The notes under the pieces: model-generated
Told to the model about the DNA's origin: nothing
Database searches by the model: none
The model's input: the letters and a program-made list of their open reading frames with translations, nothing else
Shown: positions 12,047-22,933 of the stretch, piece by piece
Position numbering within the stretch: the stretch's first letter is position 1
Layout: every line of letters starts with the position of its first letter
Translations under genes and position numbers: made by a program
Assembly (NCBI GenBank): GCA_029945375.1
Contig: CM057057.1
Location: forward strand, 372,001-436,000
Reading direction: 5' to 3'
Source of the DNA: Agaricus subrufescens
Taxonomy: Eukaryota > Basidiomycota > Agaricomycetes > Agaricales > Agaricaceae
DNA length: 64,000 bases

Positions 12047-13715
12047 ATGGCTCGTATCTTCGGCTATCTGTACCTTGTCGCCTGCGTCTCGGCTTATGTT
12101 TCTGCTGGTATGTCCTTATTGTTCAAATGCAAGGATAGACCACTCAGCATCGATCATGGGACAGTCCCTATCAAATCTCAGGCTGGAAGTAACTCTTGTA
12201 ATGCCGCTACTCAACAAGTCGCCAAAGATCTTAATCAGTCGTCCAAAGCCATTCATAAGCTGACAACTTCAAGGTAAGCGCATTTCCTCCCCGCAGTCAA
12301 AGTAACGGCACTCACTCATCGGGGTTTTAGTGATTCCAATGTGGCAAACGCAGCTACGACCGCACAAGGGGCACTGAAAAATGCTACAGATGGCATGACG
12401 ACGATGGCTAGTGCTTTGAAAAGCGGACAAGACGCACCTGCAAAAGCTATAAGTCAACTGTGCAGCGCCTTATCCGCTGCTCAATCGGCAATGAGTAACA
12501 TCACTTCGTAAGTCTGTATCTTGTGGAACAAAAGAACTCACGACTCAAAAAACTTATATTCGAAGGACCACCAAGTCTGACGCCTCTAAAATCAAAAAAG
12601 TTCAGACGCAGTTGGGATCTGCTATGGCTGCAGGACAAGATGTTGTTTCTCAATGCGGGAACGGAGGTGGTGATAGTACCGATTCGATTGCTGGTGGTGA
12701 TTCAGGTTCTACAGGAAGTAACAGCACGGCAATCGATGGAGCTAGCTCAAGTAATGGTACTGCTACAGGTGACAGTACTGGTTCGGACGGGAATAGCACA
12801 GTAACTGGTGGCATTGACAGCGGCAGTGGATCTGCTGCAGGCAATAGCACTGTCGACGGCGGTGACAATTCCGGTTCTACAGGTAGCAGCAGCACCATCA
12901 GCGGAGACGGTTCAGGTTCTATGTGCAGTAATGCCACATTAACCACATCGGCGGCGATTTCAGGTTCCACTTCAACTTCAAACAATTCGTCCTCGGCCGG
13001 TACAGCCGGGATGAACGGGGCTGGAGGAGCTAACGGTAGTAATGCCGGAGCAGGCAGCCCAAATAACGGCAAGAAAGGGGAGCATGGAAACGGCGGCGCG
13101 ATGGGTGGTGCACAGGGCAAAGGTGGTGCATCGACCGGGAAAGGGAACGCAGGAGCGTAAGTCCTGTACGTCTTATCAAAGTCCACCGATAGTGAACCTG
13201 TTTTAGTGGTGCGGCTGGGCTAGGTGGAATAAATGGTAACGGTGGTAACGCAACCACTACTGGAGCATCCGGGAATGCTGGAGCGTAAGTCGAGATTACG
13301 AGATCTAATTGACATTCCGCTGATATGAATTTTTTGGGTAGTGCTGGGGCACACGACAATGGCAAAGGATCTGGAACAAGTGTAGCTGGCGGTGACATGA
13401 CTGGTGCCGGTGCTACCGGGAATGACAATTCTGGGGCCGATGCTACCGGGGTCGATAACTCTGGAAGCGATGCGTCTGGGAATGACAACTCCGGAAATGC
13501 GGGCGCGTAAGTATAGGCCTCCGTGATCGAATGTCTGCTGGCTCATTCTAAACCAAATCAGGGGCTCCGTATCTGCGGGGGCATCTGGCAGCAAAGGTCA
13601 AAAGGCGGCAGGGGTTGCGGGCACGTAAGTTTCTCGTCTCGAAGGGTCAACTGGGAGTTTATACTGAAGCGGTACTAGACCTCCCCGTCGTGGATTTCGG
13701 TTTGCAAGATTCTAA
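12047..13715 (+). CDS. Secreted HsbA-like protein with Ser/Gly/Asn-rich repeat tail
   Basis: Exon 1 encodes the signal peptide MARIFGYLYLVACVSAYVSA. Three further introns lead through an alpha-helical domain from VPIKSQAGSNSCNAATQQV to AMAAGQDVVSQC, with a Cys near each end. Its Ala/Ser/Gln/Lys make-up resembles hydrophobic surface-binding protein A (HsbA). A long low-complexity tail rich in Gly, Ser, Asn and Thr follows, with many NST-type N-glycosylation sites. The tail is split by small exons whose donors all follow a GC dinucleotide (GGAGC|GTAAGT and similar) and all interrupt the frame in phase 2. The last exon gives PPRRGFRFARF and TAA. The likely role is at the cell wall or a hydrophobic surface. 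HsbA membership is moderate confidence; secretion is well supported. Confidence 0.7.
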
Positions 13716-14308
13716 CTCCCAGGTCAATGTGACAAATGCTACTCTGAGCAGGATAGAGTACTGGTTACTTCTGAAACTGTTGTAGATCTGTGTTAATGGA
13801 TCCCATATTCGAAACCTGCATAAACAAGAACGCTAAGCTCTGAAATCCTGAAGAAGCGGGCGGCTCTAGCCGGCCTAACTACCGTTGCACTCACAATTAT
13901 GATATGCGACTTATTATGCTGTAAACTGCGGGCTTACACCTGGACCATCGAAGTTCCGAAAGACAATTGCGAGAGTATCGAACTCCTATTGACTCCACTA
14001 TGTCAATTGGAGAAAAGCAAATCCAGGTCGGAAATTCTAACTCCTACCAAATCTGATCAAAGCCCGTCATGCCGTAAGTTTCGTGTATTTCAGTCCAAAT
14101 GTCTATTTATTTTGCATGACGATGAATTCAGACGTCTCCGTCGTGCAGGCAAGGTTCAATGACTTAATTTAATCGAGCTTGAACCACTGAATTCCGAGCC
14201 AGAACAATCTAGGTTAGTAGCGGCCTCTGACTTCCGGATCAATCCTTCCAATAAACTCTAATCACGTGTGAGTACTATTATTATTATTCTTCTTTAGCTC
14301 CCGCCACC
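13716..14308. other. Intergenic, no supported gene
   Basis: Contains one 87-codon frame (13899-14162, MICDLLCCK...) without recognisable domains, and the CT-rich leader of the next gene ending in a GCCACC context before ATG 14309. Confidence 0.4.
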
Positions 14309-14981
14309 ATGCTGGGTGCGGTGAGAGCCGCCTTTCGCTCCTTCCTACTGCCTGCGTCAAGGGCTCTTATTGCCCAGAGCTACCGATTGTCTATTTTTTC
14401 TTATCGTCCCCGCATCCGGAGATCAGAATTATGGTACCGACGAAACGGGACTCCACGGTCTAAATTGATAGGCGCACTGAACGGTGAGTCATCCCTACGA
14501 AGATGTCAAACGAGTATTAAAGATTCTTTCAGCTTCGTTTGCTCTGATCTATGCATATACAGCAAACACAAAGTCACAGATACAAACCTCGGAACTCGTC
14601 CTCTCTTGGCTCATAGTACACGAAATCCACTCTCGTGACTACGATTTTTCCAGCACCAAGGACTCGTTGGATTTCTTCTTCCTTTTTATTGCCAAGGATA
14701 AAGGAGATGTCAGGGAGGGTCTACTAGATCTGTTGCAAGACTCTCCCAGCACTCGCAAACGTTTTCGAATGCAGCTGGAACAATATCGCCAGATATACCG
14801 TAATTGGAAAGAAGACCCTGTGAAAACTGGATTCGCGCTATATCAAAAAAAGAAAGAAATAGTAAGTGAGATAGAACTGAGGCTCCTCGAACTCCCCGCA
14901 GTCGAGGCTGAACAGCCATTCTATGAATCGCCACCTGGACAAAGCTCACTGGACGGAAGGACATACGAGGAAATTGGATGA
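14309..14981 (+). CDS. Hypothetical protein, possible organelle-targeted
   Basis: Two exons. Exon 1 starts at an ATG in a good context (CCGCCACCATG) and encodes MLGAVRAAFRSFLLPASRAL, rich in Arg/Ser/Ala and lacking acidic residues, like a mitochondrial presequence. It ends GALN. A GTGAGT...TTTCAG intron joins to ASFALIYAYTANTKSQIQTS, followed by a hydrophobic stretch (LVLSWLIVHEIHSRD) and a charged helical region (RKRFRMQLEQYRQIYRNWK). The protein ends GRTYEEIG. Domain identity is not recognised. Gene status rests on start context, clean splice and amino-acid composition. Confidence 0.5.
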
Positions 14982-15769
14982 ACAATGCTGGACATCGTTC
15001 ATCTCATGCAATCAGCTAATTTTGGTGAAAGATTAATCATACTTCTGTCAGGCAGTTCAAGTTGGTAACCATTTCACAGATCACCACAAGTCATTATCGC
15101 TTTGTTATCACTTTCACTTGTATGACATACTATACGGACTTGGAGGGCGTGATTTATTGTCTTGTTGTCGTGTCTTTTCCTCTGAGGGAACTGGCATTCT
15201 GGACATGGGACATTCCAGGTTCCACCTTCAGCTTGTACATAGCGATTGCTTATAATTCTTGAGATGAGCTTCTGGCGTGCAACCGTCGTTAATGTTGCTT
15301 GGGACATTCCGCAGATTAAAATATGAACTTTTTTTTACTCGCAGGACGCCTCAACCTGATTACCATTTGGAGGTGTGTCAATCTTTAGGGGGCTGTCCAA
15401 CAATTCGAGACCTCGTGAACAAAGATACAACTAATTATAACCAGCATTTGGTGGTACACTATGCCCATCCGTAGCTACCGCAGTTTTTCCCTTCTCCTGA
15501 TGAATTTTCTTGGAAGACACTATAGTATGAGTCTGAAGCAAAAAACAGATTCCAACTCAGAAACATTCTTAAGCACAAGTCAGTAATCCGTTAAGCTTTT
15601 AATCCTATGAACTTTGTAGACAATCTGCCCCCAGTTTTGTCTGCTCCCCGAACACTTTCACACCAAAGGGTTCCGAACTCTGCTCATGGGGCCATTCATG
15701 AGGATGCGACGGGAATGGTCATTTACCTAAGTCTAGCTGATTATAGTAGTAACAAAGCTTGTCCCACAA
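14982..15769. other. Intergenic, no gene seen
   Basis: Short open frames only, none resembling the surrounding families. It separates the 3' ends of the 14.3-kb gene and family B copy B2. Confidence 0.45.
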
Positions 15770-17064
15770 TCACGGTCCCAGAGTAGGCGACAAGACTCTT
15801 GTTTCAAATGAGACTATACGATTGGCCTTGAGCCTTTCTAGGGCCGCGACGGTGTATTTCCTAAGCTCCTCTTCAGCCCTGAACCAATGAGCAGTTTCAT
15901 AATCATAACTAAACTCTCCTATGCCAAGTGGTGGTTGATTCCGACAGATCTGACGGAAGAATAGGTACTTCAACCGTGGAAGTTTCATGCCAATTTCCAG
16001 CCATGTCAACTTCATAGTATCGTTAATACAATGAAATAGCGCGTATGAGGCGACATACCAACAATCTATCCATCCGTCCAGGCGATCCCATTGTAATCTT
16101 AACACAACAATAAAGCATAGTTAGATGCTGACATTTCTCGATTACAGCAAGGTACTCCGGGGCAATGTTTGACCACAACGTCTCAACAGACCAACCCAAC
16201 TCTAGCAATTGTAACGTGGCACTATGTGTCGGGAGCACTGAAGATAAGAAGTGATGAACACCCTCGGGAGTGTCAGCCCCAGGGTAACGTGATTGGAATT
16301 GAAGGCGAGTCAGGCCAGAATATGATGAAAGATAATTGAGAACGCTAGTGGGATGGGTGGTATCGACAGCAAACTCATCGAGATGTATAGAATTATTAAG
16401 CAGGAGCTTGCAGATTTGGCCATTCTGCCAGGGCACATCTGGGTGGCAGTTGAACATTAAGCAAAGTACCTTCAAAGAGAGGAAATGACGGATATGTGGC
16501 CGGAAGTCATCAGCGGAAATATGAAGGCCAGTTACGTCAAGTTGCTTGAGGTTAAGAGCCGTGTCAGACGGCAAGCTGGCAAATAGATGCGCCAGAAAAG
16601 GGGCTGAGGGAGGGTGGTATGGGTGTGGGATGGAGAGCGTGAGGGATTCCAAGTTCGGACATCTCCCGAGAAGACTTGCGATGTCATCGACAAAGTCCAC
16701 ATTCATCTTCGTTGTATGTTTCCAGATTATGAGAAGCGAAGACAAATTGGAAAATGCTTTGAGGTTGAAACCCGGAAATGGGTCAAAAGCGTAAATCTCA
16801 ACTTCTAGATGTTGAATGGTGGGAAGAGATCCGAAGGAGTTCAATGCGTCAGTCAATAAATGCAACAATTGATTGTCTGCTGGCCAGTATGACCATCTAA
16901 GTAAATCAATAATAGTCGTCAATGGAGAGACATATCACTTACTCCAGAGACTGACGATTGGTAAAAGTTGGGATCAAGGCATTCAAAAGCTTGAGCCATG
17001 GGAGCTCCAGATGGGGGGGAGAGCCGGTGGTGTAAAACGGCATAACAATCTTCTTTGTACAGCG
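15770..17064 (-). pseudogene. Family B copy 2 (B2), 5'-truncated
   Basis: The LRR-like body and C-terminus are intact and close to B1: HLLTDALNSFGSLPTIQHLE, FPGFNLKAFSNLSSLLIIW, LLGRCPNLESLTLSIPHPYH and, in the last exon, FFRQICRNQPPL, with the end SPTLGP. Reading upstream, exon 2 is recognisable only from SRCTKKIVMPFYTTG to RQSLE. Homology stops at 17064, exactly where the TIR element begins. Exon 1 with the F-box, the first half of exon 2 and any divergent A partner are missing. The element insertion or a deletion at its end most likely removed them, so no functional F-box protein is expected. Confidence 0.75.
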
Positions 17065-17678
17065 ACTGGATGACTTTTCGTAACTCTAAACTCTAGATTC
17101 CTAGATTCTAAACGATTCTAGATTATATTTTTCAAACCCCGCAATCTATGTAAAAATCTATTGAACCGTAACGCATGTATGTAGACTGGATAATAGGTAT
17201 AAACATAGGTATTGCCGTACCAGGGGCTGATCCGTGAATTGATAGCATCACCATTGTGTCACAGTGATGGGTGACTTCAAAACTTCGATTGCGACAGTAT
17301 GAATGAAATTCTTGCGACTCAACAAATCCAAGGCGTGTATTTCATCAACTGCAAGCATTGGAGGACAACGAACAGAATTTTCGGTGCTGGCATTAGCTGG
17401 CATGTCAAAACACCAGTGTACACAGGGCTATCAATACATACGGATGATAATCAAGCCACTAGTCACACCTGAGTAATTTCCCGCCATCAATCTGATCGAG
17501 TGTGAGAAATTAGGTCATACCGTAAGAAAGTTTAGAAAGGCCTTCAAGTCTGGAGTTTTCAGATTTTCAAGATCCGCTGGCACAGTTACTTGATATATCC
17601 ATCGGCATCTCCGGCAAGTAATTAGAATCTAGAAATTTAGAGAAATCTATTATTTAGAGTTACGGAAAGTCATCCAGT
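17065..17678. mobile_element. TIR element copy 1, non-autonomous, about 614 bp
   Basis: The left end ACTGGATGACTTTTCG and right end (reverse complement ACTGGATGACTTTCCG) form a 26-bp TIR with one mismatch, continuing into AACTCTAAA. The interior is a shortened version of the element at 49056-49932: both share the block after the left TIR through AACGCATGTATGTAGACT and a block before the right TIR with AAGAAAGTTTAGAAAGGCC. The transposase-like frame of copy 2 is mostly deleted here. No convincing target duplication was found. Its left end abuts truncated B2. Confidence 0.75.
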
Positions 17679-17990
17679 ATTCCAAAAATGCTTAAATTGA
17701 ATGGCCTCCGAAAAACTCCCTTTAGCATAGTATTTCAGAGAAACCTGTAGTCATCACAGTAAAATACTAATGTCTCGGTCTTATAGTGATATACAAAGGC
17801 TTTAAGCCACACTTTGTCCTCACAAAAACAATACACTCATTCATTTCCAATTTAGAGCTTCCCATTAATCTCGAACAATAAGTTGCGCGAATTGAATGTC
17901 AAGCATGATCATCAACATCACTTGCAGCTCAGGACTGGCTACGAACAAACTTTACTTCATGCCAGTCGGTCACTAGGCTCATCCGCCTTC
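17679..17990. other. Intergenic, no gene seen
   Basis: About 310 bp between the TIR element and the next hypothetical gene; it does not continue the B2 sequence interrupted at 17064. Confidence 0.4.
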
Positions 17991-18736
17991 ATGGCTTCAC
18001 GCAATTTCCACTCTCTCGTTAGGATGGTCTCAAAATCGATGACTGTACATGTGAGAACTGAATATGTCTCTTCTCTCGCTATGGACTTACAATCAAAATC
18101 AGGCTGGGGGAAGTGTAAAATCCATTGTTGACCCCTTCATTTATCGAGCAATAGCTATGATCGAGCCACCGGAATACGCGACAGTTGACACTGCATACGG
18201 ACTGGTGGGCATGGGTGTACCATCTGAGACAGAGGGATCCGGGCCCATTAAATTTATCTCTCGCTTCAACTACAAACCCGCCTGCATCATTGATTATCGA
18301 ATTGTATTATCCAAAAACCCCACAGACGCCGGTAACTTATTCCCATTTCAAGTTTGTCGTTGCATTGGTGTTGCTCTGCTGATCACTGTGTCATGAACAG
18401 ATCGTGTGCGAGAAAAAGGGGTACAGTATCAGGATGTACCTAGACGAGGACAATCAATCTTGCCCTTGTCGGTTCTTGAACCTGAGCCAGAAGGAGTCGA
18501 TCTGGGAGATTGCATTTCCCATTTGGCCTGGAAGATGTACGCGACGGCAGTGGTCCTCAAGTGTGTAACCAGTTCTCATCTTGTTCTAGTATCGGAAAAC
18601 TGAGAAATCTTTTCAAGGAAAGCTACGATACGTGGAGCTTTGACTGATGGTTCTTTGTGGATTTTCTTGATTCTGAGTGCAGATACAGATAGCACTGGGA
18701 CGTCGTACAGATGCAGCTATGCGTTCCCGTCTATGA
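17991..18736 (+). CDS. Hypothetical protein, exon structure uncertain
   Basis: A plausible model starts MASRNFHSLVRMVSKSMTVH. It splices over 18051-18102 (GTGAGA...AATCAG) into AGGSVKSIVDPFIYRAIAM and reads on through EPPEYATVDTAYGLVGMG and ISRFNYKPACIIDYRIV. A second intron leads to DRVREKGVQYQDVPRRG and a third to IQIALGRRTDAAMRSRL with TGA. Alternative acceptors give a Cys-containing C-terminus running on to a stop at 18910, and the start may lie further upstream. No domain is recognised. Coding is supported by consistent open frame across splice sites, but start and end are uncertain. Confidence 0.4.
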
Positions 18737-19001
18737 ATATGGAGAGTTTCTGCGAAGATAATAGCGATACAATAACAGGTATCTTAGCATCCTGGGTAAG
18801 TTGAGCACATAACAATCTCTCCAGTCGTAACATTAACATCAATTCAGATTAAACGAAACTGTGAACAAATCTCAGACAGAGACTGGTTGGAGTATGCCAA
18901 CAAAACTTGAAATAGAAACGAAGTTTTATCATTTCATCCATAGTTAGAAGAATACCGACATCTAATTAATGATCGAACCAACCACACCCTTTCACCCTCA
19001 A

Positions 19002-20907
19002 TCACCTAAAATCCTCCCACCCCGATCCCAAGCCTTCAATAACCCTCCATCTACTCCCATCCAACCAGTTCTTCACCCTTTCCTTATCATCCATCTTTCT
19101 CCCTACTTCATCATTCAGAACTTCCACATCACCACTACCCCACAACGCCAATACCGACCATCCAACCACTATCATCCCCGGCGGTCTTTGTTCTCCAGAA
19201 CTGTTCAAAGCCTCAACAACATTCTCCAGCGTCGACATCAGAACTCTCTGATCCGACATCGATGCACGCTCAATGATAGCGATAGGTGTATTCCTAGGAT
19301 ACGCAGGACCATCTCTTCTTGATGTCACCTCTGCAGACGAAGTGAACGTGAGTGTCTCGACCACCTGAGTTAATCTCGCGACGCCCATCAAAATAACAAG
19401 AGTCCGACCACGTTCATATCCGGGTAATTGAACGTCTCTGCCTTTCCGACCAACACCTGTGCACACAACGAAGGATTCTGCAACGCCGCGCTGGGTAACA
19501 GGAATTCCAGCAAATGTTGGTCCTGCAAGGGCGGAGCTAACTCCGGGAATCACGAGAGGTTCGTAACCATGTTCCCGGAAGTACAGAACTTCTTCTCCTG
19601 CTCGACCATAAACTACGGGATCCCCTTGCTTTAGCTGCGCAGCAGCGCCAGAAATCAGAAGAGCTGATCATTGTGACAGTATAACAATTACATACTCTTA
19701 TGACAGTGAGTCCCTTATTCGCGGCTTCGACGGCTGCCTCCATCATCTCTTGTTGAGCGCCATCAGCATTTCCAGGGAATTTTCTTGCAATCCGGATTTG
19801 GACGTTTGTAGGGATAAGTTTTAGGACAGCATCGGGGACGAGTTTATCCGCTAGAACAAGGTCAGCGAGTCGAGTGAGTGCGGTATGAGTAGCGATGGTA
19901 AGAAGAGATGGATGTCCGGGACCTGATCCCACCAAAAGTATCTTTCCACGCTTCTCAATGCCGAGTGCATGTCGTGAGTCAGAGACTGTTTCTGAGGAAG
20001 CTACCGGTGGTAAGTGGTCGGTTAGCAATACGTCGTTCATCTCTTTCTCCGACATGTCCGACAGTTTGGATATTGGCCAATATTCGCTCAGCTGAGCAAC
20101 CCACTTCATACGTCTCCTAGCGGTTTCTACTGCGGTTTCTGGAGTAGACCGTTGGGGAACGGGACGATTTGGAGTCAGTACTCCATTGTCCTCGTTGACC
20201 TCATCAGTTGCAATGTCGGCATCTTCGTTTTCCATAAGTTCGGCCGAGCCCTTGGCCATTTGGCGTAGCCTACCCAATTTGGTAGCTGCAACACCTATCT
20301 GCCGGGGTAGCTTGGACACGATATCGCGTCGAATACGACTCGCCAAACGGCACCCTTGTCCGTTGCTTGTGACACCGATTTGCAGTGGTGTCCGATCGCT
20401 TGTTTGGGGGTCATCGAAACGATGGGATGAAGTGAAGGTGAAGTCGCATAGTTCGGGTATATCGGCGGTGTTTACAGGAATATGGTGGGACTTGAGGATT
20501 TGATACAAGGTTTCTGCGGACGTGTGTGAGCGGCGGGAAGGGCCTAAGACTGTATCCGTTACACATGCGAGCGAGAACGAGCCCGTTGAAAGGAATTCGC
20601 CTAGTTTGTCGGAGTCTTCGGTACTCATTGGTGTGGGAGGAGGAAGTGAGTCCCAATCTACAATTCTACACTCATTTTTCTCCACACGCCATCGAATTTC
20701 TGCACAGGCATCATGAAGACCTCCGCTCGTGAGAATGATTACGGAATAACCGGCTTCAAGTGAAGCAAAGGTCCTGGAAGCAGCGAGTAGACCGGAGCCA
20801 ATTATCAAGATACTGTCTTGTTGTCGGGGAGAGCGAAACGCGAGCAGAAGAGATGCACCTGGTGTTGGAGTTGCAAAGCTTAGAGGTGAGGAAGATAACT
20901 CCAGCAT
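19002..20907 (-). CDS. MET1: Uroporphyrinogen-III C-methyltransferase (siroheme synthesis)
   Basis: Makes precorrin-2 for siroheme, the cofactor of sulfite and nitrite reductases, by SAM-dependent methylation. The N-terminal part resembles a precorrin-2 dehydrogenase/ferrochelatase domain with a nucleotide-binding loop (ILIIGSGLLAASRTFASLEAG) and CRLASRIRRDIVSKLPRQIG. The C-terminal tetrapyrrole methylase domain starts KILLVGSGPGHPSLLTIATH (GxGPG) and has ADLVLADKLV. After a 64-bp intron (19634-19697) come LKQGDPVVYGRAGEE, VIPGVSSALAGPTFAGIPVT and a late MIVVGWSVLAL. The C-terminus ends GLGSGWEDFR. It lies 245 bp head to head from the SET5-like gene. Identity is strong; whether the N-terminal dehydrogenase half is active was not judged. 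Confidence 0.93.
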
Positions 20908-21152
20908 ACTTGGATAACGAGAAAGAGAATTTGCATCGTGAACAACGGGATGATGAAGACTGCTTGTGTGCTGATGAGCTCATTCTTGCGACACACGTGA
21001 TTCGGTCCAATCACAAATAGCGGGAAATTATAAATAGTTTATATCCTGATATTTATCATTGTTTAATTGCAAATGCATCGATCTTCTGATCCCATCATCT
21101 CGATCCTCAAAATCCATTCATTACTCACCCAAAACTCCAGAAGCGCAGGACC
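20908..21152. promoter_or_regulatory. Bidirectional promoter, MET1 and SET5-like gene
   Basis: 245 bp between divergent starts. It includes ACACGTGATT at about 20995-21004, a CACGTG E-box. E-boxes bound by Cbf1-type bHLH factors control sulfur-assimilation genes, including MET genes, in yeast, which makes the site plausible for MET1. Confidence 0.5.
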
Positions 21153-22629
21153 ATGCCAGCCCCTCCATCCGAAGACGAGCTGACAAGAGCCATCGTCGAA
21201 CTCAAGAAGGAAAACCCCGAGCTCGGCATATCCAAAGTGCACAGTCTGTTAACCACCCGATACCCCGATTGGGCCGTCAGCGAGAAGCGAACTCGTAAAA
21301 TTCTTCAAGCCCAAGGATTAGTCGTCACCGTACCAGGAAATACGCCCTTCATTTCAGTATACCCCTCCTCACGCCTAGTGCCAGGCCTCGATGTCCAAAA
21401 ATGGACTCCCAAAGTCGCAGTAAAGTGGTTCGACAAGCGAAAAGGAAAAGGCCTAGTAGCCACCCAAGAAATAAAAGAAGGAGAGGTTCTATGGAAGGAG
21501 GATCCGTTTATTGTCGCCCCGGAATGGTGTGTCCAACTAATTTTATTAGTGATAATTGATGGTATTCTTAGCTCTGATGCGAGTTTAGGGGAATCCTAGA
21601 TCTACAGATGAAATCAGTAGCATGCGCATTTTGTACCACACCCCTCACTGGTTCACCCTTGATCCTCTCGTGCGCAGCATCAGATTTATCTTCACCCTGC
21701 CCCGCAAAGTTCTGCAATCGCCTTTGTTTCACTCGTTCAGCAAAAGTACACCCCCTATTATGTCCTTCCAAAAACCCGGCATCCATTCCTCTGATGCGAT
21801 TTGTTCGGGAGTCTAGATGGATGGCTCTGTATGCCCTCATACAATGCACGAGTCGACTTCTTCTTGAGAGCCAAGCAGAAGACAAATCATTCGCTGAAAA
21901 TTGGGTAATGGTCCGCGCATCGGCCGAGTTAGGTATGGAGGAACGCCATAAGTATAGCTACAACTTGTAAGCTGCCCATTTCATTTTCCTGTTTCTTTCG
22001 TCCCCTCCATTACCTCCCTTGCTTACTTCTTAGATCCGGCCAATTCGAGCCTGACAGGGAAACATGGAGGAAGACATACGATCTATTCACCCAAACTTTC
22101 AAAGAACCTACTTCCACCGTCGACGCGAAGAAACTAGCAAGGATACTTCGAAAACCCCATCCGAGCAACTTCGAAGCAGATATATTCGATTACGATACCG
22201 GCTTTCTGCGCGGTCTTGGGCGCATGAGTCTCAGTACGTTCCCCTAACCATTATCAATCATCTATGCGTATCTGACTCCTTCAAAAAACAGATCTCGAAG
22301 CCCACGGAGGACTATATACCCTACACTCTCACTTAAACCACTCCTGCGATCCTAATCTCTCTATCCGTCACATAGACCAACGAACAGCCCTCTCTCGCAT
22401 CACTGCAATCGCCAAACGCGATATCCAAATTGGCGAAGAACTTCTAATCACCTACGTCGATCCCCAAGCCTCCTATCGAACCCGACAAAATGAATTAAAG
22501 GGATGGGGTTTTGGTTCATGTACATGTTCGAGGTGTTTGGAAGAGGCTAAAACGCTGAAGGATGATGCTGGTGAAAAGGAAATGACTGATCTTGCCAGTG
22601 AGTTGAAGGCAGGGTTAGGTGTTATGTGA
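21153..22629 (+). CDS. SET5: SET5-like SET-domain lysine methyltransferase
   Basis: Four or more exons. The N-terminus MPAPPSEDELTRAIVELKKE holds a winged-helix-like segment (GISKVHSLLTTRYPDWAVSEKR). The SET domain begins GKGLVATQEIKEGEVLWKEDP. A Cys-rich MYND-like insert follows (CAFCTTPLTGSPLILSC, CPAKFCNRLCF). The catalytic core has LNHSCDPNLSIRH (NHSCxPN motif), IAKRDIQIGEELLITYVDP, and the post-SET cysteines GWGFGSCTCSRCLEEA. It ends ELKAGLGVM with TGA at 22627-22629. Yeast Set5 methylates histone H4; a chromatin role is inferred from homology. The order of SET, insert and post-SET with NHSC supports the assignment well. Confidence 0.88.
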
Positions 22630-22933
22630 GGAGTGCAAATGTACCTGTGCCGCGTGCCAATAATGGAAAGGACGAGTTTCCAGGATCTTTCGATAGCATT
22701 GTTTCGATGTCAGAGCTTCTATTCCTACCCTCACTTGCCCAGAATTAATACTAATTTTATCATACGAACAAATGAGTACTTCAAAATCATTGTTATACAA
22801 ATTGCAACTACTGAGAAAGATTAATCCGAGATTAAAACCATAATTCTACTCCAATTCTTAAAAAAAAAAAAAATCGAAAATGCTGTATGAACAAAAGCTC
22901 TCAACACGATCCAACGATAAAAACAAAAGGGTA
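22630..22933. other. Intergenic, convergent 3' ends
   Basis: 304 bp between the stops of the SET5-like and DUF726 genes, AT-rich, with a poly-A run at 22860. Holds both 3' UTRs; no gene seen. Confidence 0.5.
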
